Assembly: GCA_030640595.1 (NCBI GenBank)
Contig: DAOWJC010000039.1
Span: 1 to 7,939, forward strand
Direction: 5' to 3'
DNA length: 7,939 nt
Source of the DNA: Dehalococcoidia bacterium
GTDB lineage: Bacteria; Chloroflexota; Dehalococcoidia; Dehalococcoidales; DAOWJC01
Shown: positions 1 through 6,328 of the stretch, piece after piece
How the letters are laid out: each line of letters opens with the position of its first letter
How positions within the stretch are numbered: the first letter of the stretch is position 1
Translations under genes and position numbers: made by a program
Notes under the pieces: generated by a model
Databases searched by the model: none
What the model saw: only the letters and a program-made list of their open reading frames with translations
Told to the model about the DNA's origin: nothing

Positions 1-831
1 CAGATGAGGGGTAACAATAATATTATCGGTTTCAAACAGGATGCTCTCGGTAACCGGTTCGGTGGAAAAGACATCTATAGCCGCACCAGCTATCTTTTTC
101 TCCTTTACCGCCTTAGCCAGCGCTTTCTCATCGATTAGCCCACCCCGAGCAGTGTTAATAATGCGGGCTGTTGGTTTGACCAAAGCCAGTTGTTTGGCAC
201 CAATCAGTCCCTTGGTTTCTGGTGTTAACCGAGTGTGGAGGGTGATAAAGTCTGCCTCTTTGAGTAGCTGTTCTAGGGAAACAAGCTTCACTTGCAGGTT
301 GCGAGCATAGTCAACCGAAATATAGGGGTCATAAGCAATAAGTTTCATTTCTAGACCGTGGGCGCGTCTGGCTACCTCCGAACCCACATTACCCAGGCCA
401 ATGATACCTAGTGTCTTGTTTCTGACCTCGGTACCCATAAAATCGCTTCGTCGCCATACCCCGGATTTAAGCACGGCATTAGCCTGAGGGATGTGGCGGG
501 CTAGGGCGAGCATAAGGGCAATGGTATGCTCAGCGGCTGAAATAGTATTACAAGTAGGAGCATTAACCACCACAATGCCATGCCGGGTTGCCTCGTCTAC
601 ATCAATATTATCAACGCCAATACCAGCCCGAGCGATGACCTGTAGCTTTCGCCCGGCTTCTATAACCTTAGCCGAGACCTTAGTCTGGCTACGCACCACC
701 AGGGCTTCATAGTCGCTGATGGTGGCTATTAATTCCTCCGGGGCAAGCCCTAGCTTAATATCAACCTCGGCATGGGCACGCAGAATATCTATTCCCTCAT
801 CGGAGATAGGGTCAGCAATTAAAACCTTCAT
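1..831 (-). CDS. serA: D-3-phosphoglycerate dehydrogenase, N-terminal 277 residues (3' end beyond left edge)
   Basis: SerA oxidises 3-phosphoglycerate to 3-phosphohydroxypyruvate with NAD+, the first step of serine synthesis, in the cytosol. The ATG at 831 opens a protein starting MKVLIADPISDEGIDIL, a typical SerA N-terminus. The NAD-binding loop GLGNVG is at residues 145-150. The catalytic Arg (R229 in NTARGG), Glu (E258 in FSTEP) and His (H276 in TPHL) of the D-2-hydroxyacid dehydrogenase family are all present, so the visible part looks active. The frame is open to the left edge. The rest of the nucleotide-binding/substrate region and any C-terminal ASB/ACT regulatory domains lie outside, so long and short SerA types cannot be told apart. 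It lies 8 bp after the aminotransferase gene. Its AAGGGG ribosome site (844-849) sits just inside the end of that gene, so the two are probably co-transcribed and coupled. Confidence 0.95.
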   Translation of the reverse strand, partial: MKVLIADPISDEGIDILRAHAEVDIKLGLAPEELIATISDYEALVVRSQTKVSAKVIEAGRKLQVIARAGIGVDNIDVDEATRHGIVVVNAPTCNTISAAEHTIALMLALARHIPQANAVLKSGVWRRSDFMGTEVRNKTLGIIGLGNVGSEVARRAHGLEMKLIAYDPYISVDYARNLQVKLVSLEQLLKEADFITLHTRLTPETKGLIGAKQLALVKPTARIINTARGGLIDEKALAKAVKEKKIAGAAIDVFSTEPVTESILFETDNIIVTPHL

Positions 832-839
832 TTTAGTTA

Positions 840-1928
840 TTACCCCTTAAACCCAGCCTGTGGCAATACCACCTTTATGGCTGATATTACTGCTTCAATG
901 TCGTTCTCGGTTATCCAACCCATGTGACCAATACGAAATATCTTACCATCTAAACTTTGTTGCCCACCAGCGAGCACAATCTTGTGCTCTTCTCTGAGAA
1001 TTTGGAGCATCTTTTTAATGTCAAGTCCGTTTGAAGACCTAACCGCAGTAACCGTATTGGAGGCGTGACTTTCCTGGGCAAAAAGCGATAGTCCCAGCGA
1101 TTTTATTCCCTCTCGAGTTGCCTGGCTAACCCGGGCATGTCGGGCGAAGATGTTGGATAGTCCTTCCTTCAGCAGCATTTCTAGTGATGTCGAGAGAGCA
1201 AATACTATAGGAAGAGCTGGTGTCCACGGTGTCTGCCCTTTTTCTAAATAGCTCTTGGCTCGGGTAAAGTCCCAGTAGAAGCGGGGCATCTTGGCTTTTG
1301 AATGTGCCTGCCAGCCTTCTTGGTTCACACTGACCATAGCCAGACCGGGGGGAGCCATGTATCCCTTCTGGGAGCAGGTAACGGTAACATCGCAGTGCCA
1401 GTCATCTACGGGTAGATTTATTGAACCGATACTGCTCATAGCATCAACCAACAGTAGTTTGTCAAATTCCTTGACCACTGAGCTAATTGAAGCCAGGTCG
1501 TTGGTAACACCGGTAGAGGTTTCATTATGGGTGACCAACACTGCCTTGATTTGTGGCTCAGCCTGGAGAGCCTGGCGCACGGCATCGGCATCAGCCGGTT
1601 TACCCCATTCAAAGCGAAGCGGGATTACCTCAGCACCAAATTGTTCGGCGATACTGGCGAAGCGTTCGCCGAAAACGCCAATAGATACCGATAATACTTT
1701 GTCTCCCGGGGATAGGGTATTAACGATGACTGCCTCTAAGCCACCCGTCCCTGAGCTGGTGAGCAGAAAAAGGTCGTTCTCGGTCTGGAACAACTGTTTC
1801 AGGTTAGCCGTCATCCCATTTATTATCTGCCTGAATTCTGGCCCGCGATGGTTTATCATCTGCTTGGTCAATGCCTGAAGAACTTCGTTGGGCAGAGGGG
1901 TAGGTCCTGGAAGGCGTAGGTTTTCCAT
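840..1928 (-). CDS. Class V PLP-dependent aminotransferase (serine/alanine-glyoxylate or phosphoserine aminotransferase type)
   Basis: This 362-residue protein is a fold-type I, class V aminotransferase of the alanine-glyoxylate/serine-pyruvate group. Visible landmarks are the N-terminal GPTPLP motif (residues 8-13), the PLP phosphate-binding SSGTGG loop (58-63), the Asp that contacts the pyridine nitrogen in VDAMSS (D162), the Schiff-base lysine in CSQKGY (K188) and the C-terminal RIGHMG motif (332-337) with the substrate-carboxylate Arg. Length is normal for the family. It lies directly upstream of serA. Some homologues of this group are reported to transaminate phosphohydroxypyruvate, so it may replace SerC in serine synthesis; alanine- or serine-glyoxylate activity is the other reading. 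The exact substrate cannot be read from sequence. The start is well supported: an AGGAGG (1935-1940) lies 6 nt upstream. Confidence 0.93.
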   Translation of the reverse strand: MENLRLPGPTPLPNEVLQALTKQMINHRGPEFRQIINGMTANLKQLFQTENDLFLLTSSGTGGLEAVIVNTLSPGDKVLSVSIGVFGERFASIAEQFGAEVIPLRFEWGKPADADAVRQALQAEPQIKAVLVTHNETSTGVTNDLASISSVVKEFDKLLLVDAMSSIGSINLPVDDWHCDVTVTCSQKGYMAPPGLAMVSVNQEGWQAHSKAKMPRFYWDFTRAKSYLEKGQTPWTPALPIVFALSTSLEMLLKEGLSNIFARHARVSQATREGIKSLGLSLFAQESHASNTVTAVRSSNGLDIKKMLQILREEHKIVLAGGQQSLDGKIFRIGHMGWITENDIEAVISAIKVVLPQAGFKG

Positions 1929-1934
1929 CTGTCT

Positions 1935-1940
1935 CCTCCT
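1935..1940 (-). promoter_or_regulatory. Strong ribosome binding site of the aminotransferase
   Basis: On the minus strand this reads AGGAGG, 6 nt before the ATG at 1928. It fixes the aminotransferase start. Confidence 0.8.
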
Positions 1941-1947
1941 CTACGTT

Positions 1948-1975
1948 ATTTTATCAGTATTAATTACTTTAGCAA
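1948..1975 (-). promoter_or_regulatory. Possible sigma-70 promoter before the aminotransferase-serA pair
   Basis: On the minus strand, TTGCTA (1970-1975, 4 of 6 to TTGACA) is followed after 16 bp by TAAAAT (1948-1953, 5 of 6 to TATAAT). A start near 1941 would leave a very short leader holding only the AGGAGG ribosome site. It lies in the only sizeable gap (75 bp) of the operon, so the serine genes may be transcribed separately from ribF-tyrS. No terminator hairpin is visible after tyrS, so read-through is also likely. Confidence 0.4.
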
Positions 1976-2003
1976 AGTGGCGTTTGTACATTTTTAATCA
2001 GCG

Positions 2004-3197
2004 CTATGTAGACTCAATAAAACGTCGCTTGCCTACTTTGATGATATTGCCTTTAACGATCTTCCAATGTGTGTCAGTAACCCTTTTGCCGTCTACGTCT
2101 ACAGCGCCTTGTTCGATAAGACGCCTAGCCTCACTCCGACTTTTAGCAAGGCCCGCTTTAACTAGCAGAAGAACTAGTTCGCCAGTAAATGGAACTTCGG
2201 TTCTCTCCTCAGGTACTTCTCGTTTCTGAAAAACCTTGGTGAAGTGCTCCTCAGCCTCACTGGTTGCCTGTTGACTATAGAGTTGGGTCACAAGCTCTCT
2301 AGCCAGACGCTTTTTAAGCGTCATAGGATTAATGGTTTCATCTTTAAGCCCTTGCCTGAATTCCTCAAGTTCCTTGTCAGGAACTTCAGTTACTAATTCA
2401 AAGTATTGCAGGATAAGGCTATCAGGGATAGACATCACCTTACCGTATATCTCACTGGGCGGCTCGGCGATACCAATATAGTTGCCCAGGCTTTTGCTCA
2501 TCTTTTGACTACCGTCGGTGCCGATGAGGAGGGGGACTAGAAAGATTTGCTGGGGAGACTGTCCTACCATAGATTGAAGCTCTCTCCCAACCAGTAAATT
2601 AAACTTCTGGTCGGTGCCGCCGAATTCAATATCAGCCTGGATGGCTACTGAGTCGTAGGCTTGGAGCAAAGGGTAGAGTAATTCAGTTATGGCAATAGGT
2701 CGACCGGCCTTATATCTAGTGGCGAAATCCTCTCGAGCCATTAGTTGGGCGATGGTAAACTTGCTGGTGAGCTGAATAATATCAGCCAGGGTAAACTTGC
2801 CAAACCACTCACTCTGCCATCTCACCTCTGTCTTTTCCCTATCAACCAGCTTGAAGAACTGTTTCATGTAGGTTTCGGCATTAGCCTGGACCTGCTCAGC
2901 GGATAGCATAGGGCGGGTGACAGAAACACCGCTCGGGTCACCAATTTGGGCTGTCCAATCACCAACAATGAGAACGACCTGATGTCCCAACTCCTGAAAC
3001 TGGCGTAGCTTTTTTAGTGTTACCATATGCCCCAGGTGGATGTCGGGAAAACTAGGGTCGAAGCCCTCTTTTAGCCGTAGTCTTTTGCCTGAGCGCAGTA
3101 GCTCTACTATCTCTTCTTCAACTATAATTTCAGCCACCCCTCGCCTTAGCAAGCGACTTATATCTGGGCTGATTGTAACTTTTTCACCGGTATCCAT
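2004..3197 (-). CDS. tyrS: Tyrosyl-tRNA synthetase, TyrZ-like type
   Basis: This class I synthetase charges tRNA-Tyr with tyrosine in the cytosol. The 397-residue protein shows the HIGH-box HLGH (54-57) in FDPSFPDIHLGHMV, the tyrosine-site region GGTDQKFN (193-200), the KMSKS loop (232-236, in QKMSKSLGN) and a C-terminal S4 RNA-binding domain from about 337 to 395 (KAGLAKSRSEARRLIEQGAV). The wording around the HIGH box (LRQFQELGHQVVLIVGD, then IGDPSG) fits the TyrZ (TyrS2) subfamily more than the E. coli TyrS subfamily. All signature motifs are intact and length is normal. It begins 2 bp after the ribF stop, with an AGG-type ribosome site about 11 nt upstream inside the end of ribF, so the two are likely translationally coupled. 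Confidence 0.96.
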   Translation of the reverse strand: MDTGEKVTISPDISRLLRRGVAEIIVEEEIVELLRSGKRLRLKEGFDPSFPDIHLGHMVTLKKLRQFQELGHQVVLIVGDWTAQIGDPSGVSVTRPMLSAEQVQANAETYMKQFFKLVDREKTEVRWQSEWFGKFTLADIIQLTSKFTIAQLMAREDFATRYKAGRPIAITELLYPLLQAYDSVAIQADIEFGGTDQKFNLLVGRELQSMVGQSPQQIFLVPLLIGTDGSQKMSKSLGNYIGIAEPPSEIYGKVMSIPDSLILQYFELVTEVPDKELEEFRQGLKDETINPMTLKKRLARELVTQLYSQQATSEAEEHFTKVFQKREVPEERTEVPFTGELVLLLVKAGLAKSRSEARRLIEQGAVDVDGKRVTDTHWKIVKGNIIKVGKRRFIEST

Positions 3198-3199
3198 AC

Positions 3200-4132
3200 T
3201 TAGTTTCTACCTCGGGAGTCTAATATGGCTCTGCCTTGCTCTACGTCCTCTGTTATTTGCTTCTTTAGCTCGTCTACGGTGTCAAATTTCTTCTCACCGC
3301 GAAGTCGCTCTATGATATCAATTTTTAGCTCGCGCTCATATAGGTCACTATGGTAGTTGAGGACATAAACCTCTACGGTACGCTCACTGCCACCGAAAGT
3401 AGGGCGCTTGCCAATGTTAGTCATTGACTGGTAGGCTTTGTCATCAATATAGGTCCAGGTAGCGTAAACGCCCTCGGTAGGGAGGGCTTGTTCTGAGTCT
3501 ATATCCAGATTAGCTGTGGGAAAGCCTAACCCTATGCCTCGACCTGAACCGATGATTACGCGCCCGTGAACGCTGAAGGGGCGGCCTATCAGGTTAACCA
3601 CCCTTTTCATATCTCCGTCAGCCAGAGCCTTCCTGATGGCGGTGCTGCTTACTACTTCACCGTTTACCATTATAGGCGGGATTACGGTTACACTGAAGTT
3701 CATATCTTGCCCTAATGCGCGGAGGGTATCAGTGCTGCCTTCTCTGTTTCGACCTAAGGCGAAGTCAGGTCCAATTACTATGCCGCGCATCCTGAGGTAT
3801 TTCTGTAGTAGTCTGAGGAATTGGCGAGCGCTGAGCTGAGCTAGCTCACGGGTGAAGGATGGGGTAATGATAGCTTCAACGCCTTCATTTTTGAGAAGAT
3901 TAGCTCTATTGGTGAGGTCAGTCAAGAATGGCAGCTTTGTCTGGGGTGATAGTATCTCTTGGGGGTGCTGGCGAAAAGTTACCACTCCGCTAAGCAAACT
4001 CTGCTGCCTGGCCTGCTCCGTTAGCTGTGAAATCAGGTATTTGTGACCAAGGTGAACCCCGTCGAAAACCCCGATGGTTAGGAGCATATCTTTCTTAGGT
4101 GATAGCTCGGCTAACTCTGCCTCTACCCGCAT
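3200..4132 (-). CDS. ribF: Bifunctional riboflavin kinase / FMN adenylyltransferase
   Basis: RibF phosphorylates riboflavin to FMN and adenylates FMN to FAD in the cytosol. The 310-residue protein has both modules at the usual length. The N-terminal nucleotidyltransferase shows GVFDGVHLGH (21-30), GPDFALGRNREG (121-132) and SSTAIR (162-167). The C-terminal kinase shows the PTAN motif in GFPTANL (203-209), NIGKRPTF (239-246) and the presumed catalytic Glu in VEVYVL (E254). It is first in the operon, preceded by a promoter at 4208-4237. The ATG at 4132 is chosen because an in-frame TAA lies 24 nt upstream with no other start codon between. Its AAGGAG (4135-4140) ends only 2 nt before that ATG, which is unusually close. 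Met16 is the alternative, but it lacks a ribosome site and would leave few residues before the first motif. Confidence 0.96.
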   Translation of the reverse strand: MRVEAELAELSPKKDMLLTIGVFDGVHLGHKYLISQLTEQARQQSLLSGVVTFRQHPQEILSPQTKLPFLTDLTNRANLLKNEGVEAIITPSFTRELAQLSARQFLRLLQKYLRMRGIVIGPDFALGRNREGSTDTLRALGQDMNFSVTVIPPIMVNGEVVSSTAIRKALADGDMKRVVNLIGRPFSVHGRVIIGSGRGIGLGFPTANLDIDSEQALPTEGVYATWTYIDDKAYQSMTNIGKRPTFGGSERTVEVYVLNYHSDLYERELKIDIIERLRGEKKFDTVDELKKQITEDVEQGRAILDSRGRN

Positions 4133-4207
4133 AACTCCTTCCCCTGAGCAGGATTACTAATAGACCATAATACAAATGGCTAAGGGATAAGTAATTGAAG
4201 TTGCTTA

Positions 4208-4237
4208 ATACTATCATAAGCCTATCTGAGGCGTCAA
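4208..4237 (-). promoter_or_regulatory. Predicted sigma-70 promoter of the ribF operon
   Basis: On the minus strand, TTGACG (4232-4237, 5 of 6) and TAGTAT (4208-4213, 4 of 6) are 18 bp apart, giving a start near 4201 and a leader of about 70 nt. The 226 bp between ribF and the tRNA (4133-4366) otherwise hold nothing I recognise: no gene, no FMN riboswitch and no clear terminator. Confidence 0.5.
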
Positions 4238-4351
4238 CCGAGGGTATCAAACGAGGTGATTACTTATCGGGGATATAGGGGGCAGGGCTTCTGGATAAAA
4301 AACCGGTGGGGTGATAAACAGTCTCTCATTCAATGGTTACCTAATTTTGTG

Positions 4352-5653
4352 CTATACTTGGGTATAGCCAGCGTAGCTCAGGGGGAGAGCAGCGGTTTCG
4401 TAAACCGCCGGTCGTCGGTTCGAATCCGACCGCTGGCTATCTGTTTTCGCCTCTTTTTCACCTGCACTATCCGATTTTGCCGACATTTTGCCGACATTTC
4501 TCGTCTCAGTTAGCCTTGGCTCCAGTACCTCATCCAGCCGCTTACCAGCTGCCTCCTGAAGTCCTGGCACAAGATGGCTGTATACGTCCAGAGTAAAGGC
4601 TACACTTGAATGGCCCAACGCTTCACTAACTATCTTGGGATGGATGCCAGCCAGCAGCATTAGGCTGGCAAAGGTGTGCCGTAAGTCGTGGAAGCGAGTA
4701 CCCGGAAGGCTTGCCCTTCGTGCAATTCTGGCAAAGTTATGAGTAAGAGTGCCAGGGTCCATAGGAGTGCCGTCAACATTGCTAAATACCAGGTCGTCCT
4801 CACTCAGTGGCTTCTCTAGCAATAGACGCTCCGCTTGCCTTTCAGTTCTATATTCCCGGAGGAACAAGGCCAAAGAAGGTGACAGGCCAAGCCGACGCCG
4901 GCTGTGTTCACTCTTGGGCTCCTTGAACTGGCATATGCCCCGACGCTTATATAGCACTTGAATAACAGAAAGTGATGCCAGGTCTAGATCCAAGTCACGC
5001 CACCGTAGCCCTAACAGCTCAGCCTGCCTCAGGCCTGTTTTAACTGCCGTGTAAATGACAGGGTAATAACGTGTATCTTGGGCGACGTTGAACAACACTG
5101 AAACCTCTTGGGGCATGAGGGTTTTCATCTTTGGCTTCTTAGCCCGTGGAGGATCTACCAGTTGGGCGGGGTTGCGAATTAATAGTCCCTGCCTGACGGC
5201 ATAATTCAGTGCCTGAAATAAAACCCGATGGATATGAAGGACACTTCGCGCAGATAGTCCCTTTCCATCAGACCCGGGCTCCGAGACGGCATGAGCATAG
5301 TATTGTTGTATGTGCTGAGGCTGAACTTGGGATAGAGGTATCATACCCAAGTTTGGAACGAGGTGGCGCCTTATAATGGTGTGGTAGCCGTCTAACGTCC
5401 GAGTCGAGCAATTAGTTTTAACGTAGCCATTGAGCCAGTCGCCCAACCATTCGCCAAGGGTAATCCTCTTTGGCTTGACGTAGCCTCCCTGCTCGATACT
5501 GACCAACAACTCAGCTAGCCGTTGCTGGGCTACCTTCTTAGTGCCTTTAACACTCTCAAAGTGCCGTAAGCGCTTGCCTGTTCCCGGGTCCCTGCCGGTA
5601 TCTATGCAAACTTCCCAAGAACCTTTGCTTCTTCGTCTAACACTGCCTTTCAT
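4352..5653 (-). CDS. int: Tyrosine recombinase (phage-type integrase) whose 3' end overlaps tRNA-Thr
   Basis: This site-specific recombinase would integrate and excise the element at tRNA-Thr. Of its 433 residues, about 1-60 form an arm-type DNA-binding domain (GSVRRRSKGSWEV start), 64-165 a core-binding SAM-like domain, and 175-370 the catalytic domain. The active-site set is complete: R209 (TGLRQAELLGLRW), K247 in the beta-hairpin (KEPKSEHSRR), H322 and R325 (HDLRHTFAS), H348 (LGHSS) and the nucleophile Y358 (DVYSH). Residues 406-429 (from SQRSDSNRRPAV onward) are the antisense reading of the tRNA, and the stop lies 15 bp past the tRNA 5' end, so the last residues are host-templated. The start overlaps the upstream XRE gene by 4 bp (ATGA), with AAAGGGG about 8 nt upstream of the ATG. 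Catalytic function is likely; whether the tail matters is unknown. Confidence 0.95.
   Translation of the reverse strand: MKGSVRRRSKGSWEVCIDTGRDPGTGKRLRHFESVKGTKKVAQQRLAELLVSIEQGGYVKPKRITLGEWLGDWLNGYVKTNCSTRTLDGYHTIIRRHLVPNLGMIPLSQVQPQHIQQYYAHAVSEPGSDGKGLSARSVLHIHRVLFQALNYAVRQGLLIRNPAQLVDPPRAKKPKMKTLMPQEVSVLFNVAQDTRYYPVIYTAVKTGLRQAELLGLRWRDLDLDLASLSVIQVLYKRRGICQFKEPKSEHSRRRLGLSPSLALFLREYRTERQAERLLLEKPLSEDDLVFSNVDGTPMDPGTLTHNFARIARRASLPGTRFHDLRHTFASLMLLAGIHPKIVSEALGHSSVAFTLDVYSHLVPGLQEAAGKRLDEVLEPRLTETRNVGKMSAKSDSAGEKEAKTDSQRSDSNRRPAVYETAALPLSYAGYTQV
4353..4358 (+). promoter_or_regulatory. Probable -10 element of the tRNA-Thr promoter
   Basis: TATACT lies 8 bp before the first tRNA base. The -35 is weak: the best candidate is TTCAAT around 4329-4334, 18 bp upstream. 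The site overlaps the end of the integrase frame on the other strand. Confidence 0.35.
4367..4438 (+). tRNA. tRNA-Thr (anticodon CGT)
   Basis: The 72 bases fold as a full cloverleaf. The acceptor stem is GCCAGCG with CGCTGGC, the D stem is GCTC with GAGC around a 7-nt loop, and the anticodon stem is GCGGT with ACCGC around TTCGTAA, so positions 34-36 are CGT, reading ACG threonine codons. The variable loop is 5 nt, and the T arm is GTCGG, loop TTCGAAT, then CCGAC. The discriminator base is T and CCA is not encoded. The gene is intact although an integrase gene runs antisense through it, as expected when an element restores the 3' half of its target tRNA on integration. Confidence 0.96.
4405..4438. 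other. Likely attachment site (left junction) in the 3' half of tRNA-Thr
   Basis: Tyrosine recombinases of this layout usually cross over in the anticodon or T arm and carry a copy of the tRNA 3' end. Here the integrase lies directly against the tRNA 3' end and the tRNA is complete, so the junction should lie in about this interval. The exact core cannot be fixed, because the second copy of the tRNA 3' end (right junction) is not in the window. I found no other occurrence of the T-arm sequence in the window. Confidence 0.5.
4474..4499. repeat. 11-bp tandem direct repeat beside the attachment site
   Basis: ATTTTGCCGAC occurs twice head to tail (4474-4484 and 4485-4495), followed by a partial third copy (ATTT). 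It starts 35 bp beyond the tRNA 3' end, inside the integrase coding region. The 11-bp period is not a multiple of 3, so it does not encode a peptide repeat. Spacing near one helical turn suggests a protein-binding array, perhaps integrase or excisionase arm sites. Confidence 0.6.
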
Positions 5654-6171
5654 GGGTTTAGCCCCTTTCTTCTTTGGACTTCCTTAGCCGCCTCCTTGTT
5701 AACGACCTGAAACGCGTTGAAAGGAATCATGGGAAAGAGCCTACTTACCAACCTAGCGTGAGCTTCTAGGTGCGCGGTCCCATTGGCTGGAGAGATAGGG
5801 TCTTCAAGCCAATTAGCCTCGGCGAGGACAACCTGCTCAAAAGTGTCCCAGTCTAGGACATAGCCCGTGCCGCAGCGAGGACATCTCAGTTCGGCACCTC
5901 TAGCCTCAAAATCTTCTCCGCAATCAGGATTTAGGCATTTATACTTCAGCGGGCTGGCTTCATCCAAATATCCAGCTGCTGTCATAAGTTCATATACAGA
6001 CACATCATAAATAGGCGCAAGTTTTTTAAGAATGTTGGGGTGCGGCGGTGGCCGCTTGGCTTGCTCAATTTGCCCTACGTAGACATTAGAAACCCCAGTC
6101 CGTCTTTCGACATCTCTTAGGGACATCCTCTGTTTTTCCCTCAGCATTTTGAGGTACTCACCAAAATACAT
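5650..6171 (-). CDS. XRE-family regulator with C-terminal zinc ribbon (candidate element repressor)
   Basis: The 173-residue protein has an N-terminal XRE helix-turn-helix (about 5-68; SLRDVERRTGVSNVYVGQIE with the recognition helix near 28-38). A four-cysteine zinc ribbon follows: C79, C84, C97 and C100 (C-x4-C, then CPRC). The remaining 73 residues, mostly helical in appearance, match nothing I recognise. No S24/LexA-type self-cleaving domain is visible, so classic RecA-triggered release is not indicated. Zn binding is inferred from the cysteine pattern. An AGGAGG at 6177-6182 lies 5 nt before the ATG, and a strong promoter lies just upstream with an inverted repeat over its -35, which suggests self-regulation. 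The gene ends in an ATGA overlap with the integrase, so one transcript makes both. Its position, divergent from a Cro-like gene, points to the lysogeny repressor. Confidence 0.88.
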   Translation of the reverse strand: MYFGEYLKMLREKQRMSLRDVERRTGVSNVYVGQIEQAKRPPPHPNILKKLAPIYDVSVYELMTAAGYLDEASPLKYKCLNPDCGEDFEARGAELRCPRCGTGYVLDWDTFEQVVLAEANWLEDPISPANGTAHLEAHARLVSRLFPMIPFNAFQVVNKEAAKEVQRRKGLNP

Positions 6172-6193
6172 GTAGCCCTCCTAGTTTTTCTAC

Positions 6194-6222
6194 ATTATAG
6201 CACTGTTTGCTAAAAATTGCAA
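6194..6222 (-). promoter_or_regulatory. Leftward promoter for the XRE-integrase operon
   Basis: On the minus strand, TTGCAA (6217-6222) and a consensus TATAAT (6194-6199) are 17 bp apart, with a TG one base before the -10 (extended -10). The start would be near 6187, just before the AGGAGG of the XRE gene. This is the best-matching promoter in the window. Confidence 0.7.
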
Positions 6223-6224
6223 AC
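6205..6224. promoter_or_regulatory. Perfect inverted repeat, candidate operator
   Basis: GTTTGC (6205-6210) and GCAAAC (6219-6224) are exact inverted arms around 8 A/T bases. The repeat covers the -35 and half of the spacer of the leftward promoter, so a dimer bound here would block it. An autoregulating XRE protein or the Cro-like protein is the likely ligand. The assignment rests on position and symmetry only. Confidence 0.5.
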
Positions 6225-6241
6225 GAATTGGAAGGAATTGC

Positions 6242-6270
6242 TTGACAAAAGGATGTTTATGTGTTATCTT
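6242..6270 (+). promoter_or_regulatory. Rightward early promoter
   Basis: A perfect TTGACA (6242-6247) is followed after 17 bp by TATCTT (6265-6270, 4 of 6). The start would be near 6277, giving an 84-nt leader before the Cro-like gene. The -10 lies inside a TGTTATC motif that recurs at 6321-6327 and, inverted, at 6296-6301, so it may be the repressed promoter of the switch. Confidence 0.65.
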
Positions 6271-6277
6271 TAAGTAA

Positions 6278-6328
6278 AGGCGGGTAGCAACTTCGGATAA
6301 CTTGTAGGGCTACCCGCCTCTGTTATCC
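6278..6328 (+). other. Structured 5' leader: two interlocking inverted repeats
   Basis: AGGCGGGTAGC (6278-6288) pairs perfectly with GCTACCCGCCT (6309-6319), an 11-bp G+C-rich stem at the predicted 5' end of the rightward transcript. GGATAAC (6295-6301), in its 20-nt loop, is complementary to GTTATCC (6322-6328) just after the stem. The two pairings interlock like a pseudoknot. Only 2 nt join the first stem to the last strand, so both may not form fully at once and they could be alternatives. No U-run follows, so it is not a terminator. It may instead be a DNA-level operator array. Confidence 0.55.

Noticed and set aside
1291..1878. 195-codon plus-strand frame inside the aminotransferase
   Set aside because: It lies antisense to an intact enzyme with all its motifs, shows no family resemblance and has no convincing ribosome site.
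1888..2229. 113-codon plus-strand frame over the tyrS/aminotransferase gap
   Set aside because: It is mostly antisense to the two enzymes and shows no recognisable features.
4141..4207. Possible FMN riboswitch in the ribF leader
   Set aside because: The leader is only about 70 nt, and I see none of the conserved RFN-element segments or the multi-stem fold.
4474..4499. CRISPR-like repeat
   Set aside because: The repeat is 11 bp with no spacers and only two full copies; it is a simple tandem repeat.
4256..4513. 85-codon plus-strand frame across the tRNA
   Set aside because: It reads through the tRNA gene itself, which folds as a full cloverleaf, and the translation resembles no protein.
6278..6319. 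Reading the strong leader stem as a rho-independent terminator
   Set aside because: No U-run follows (the next bases are CTGTTATCC), and the stem lies at the start rather than the end of the transcript.
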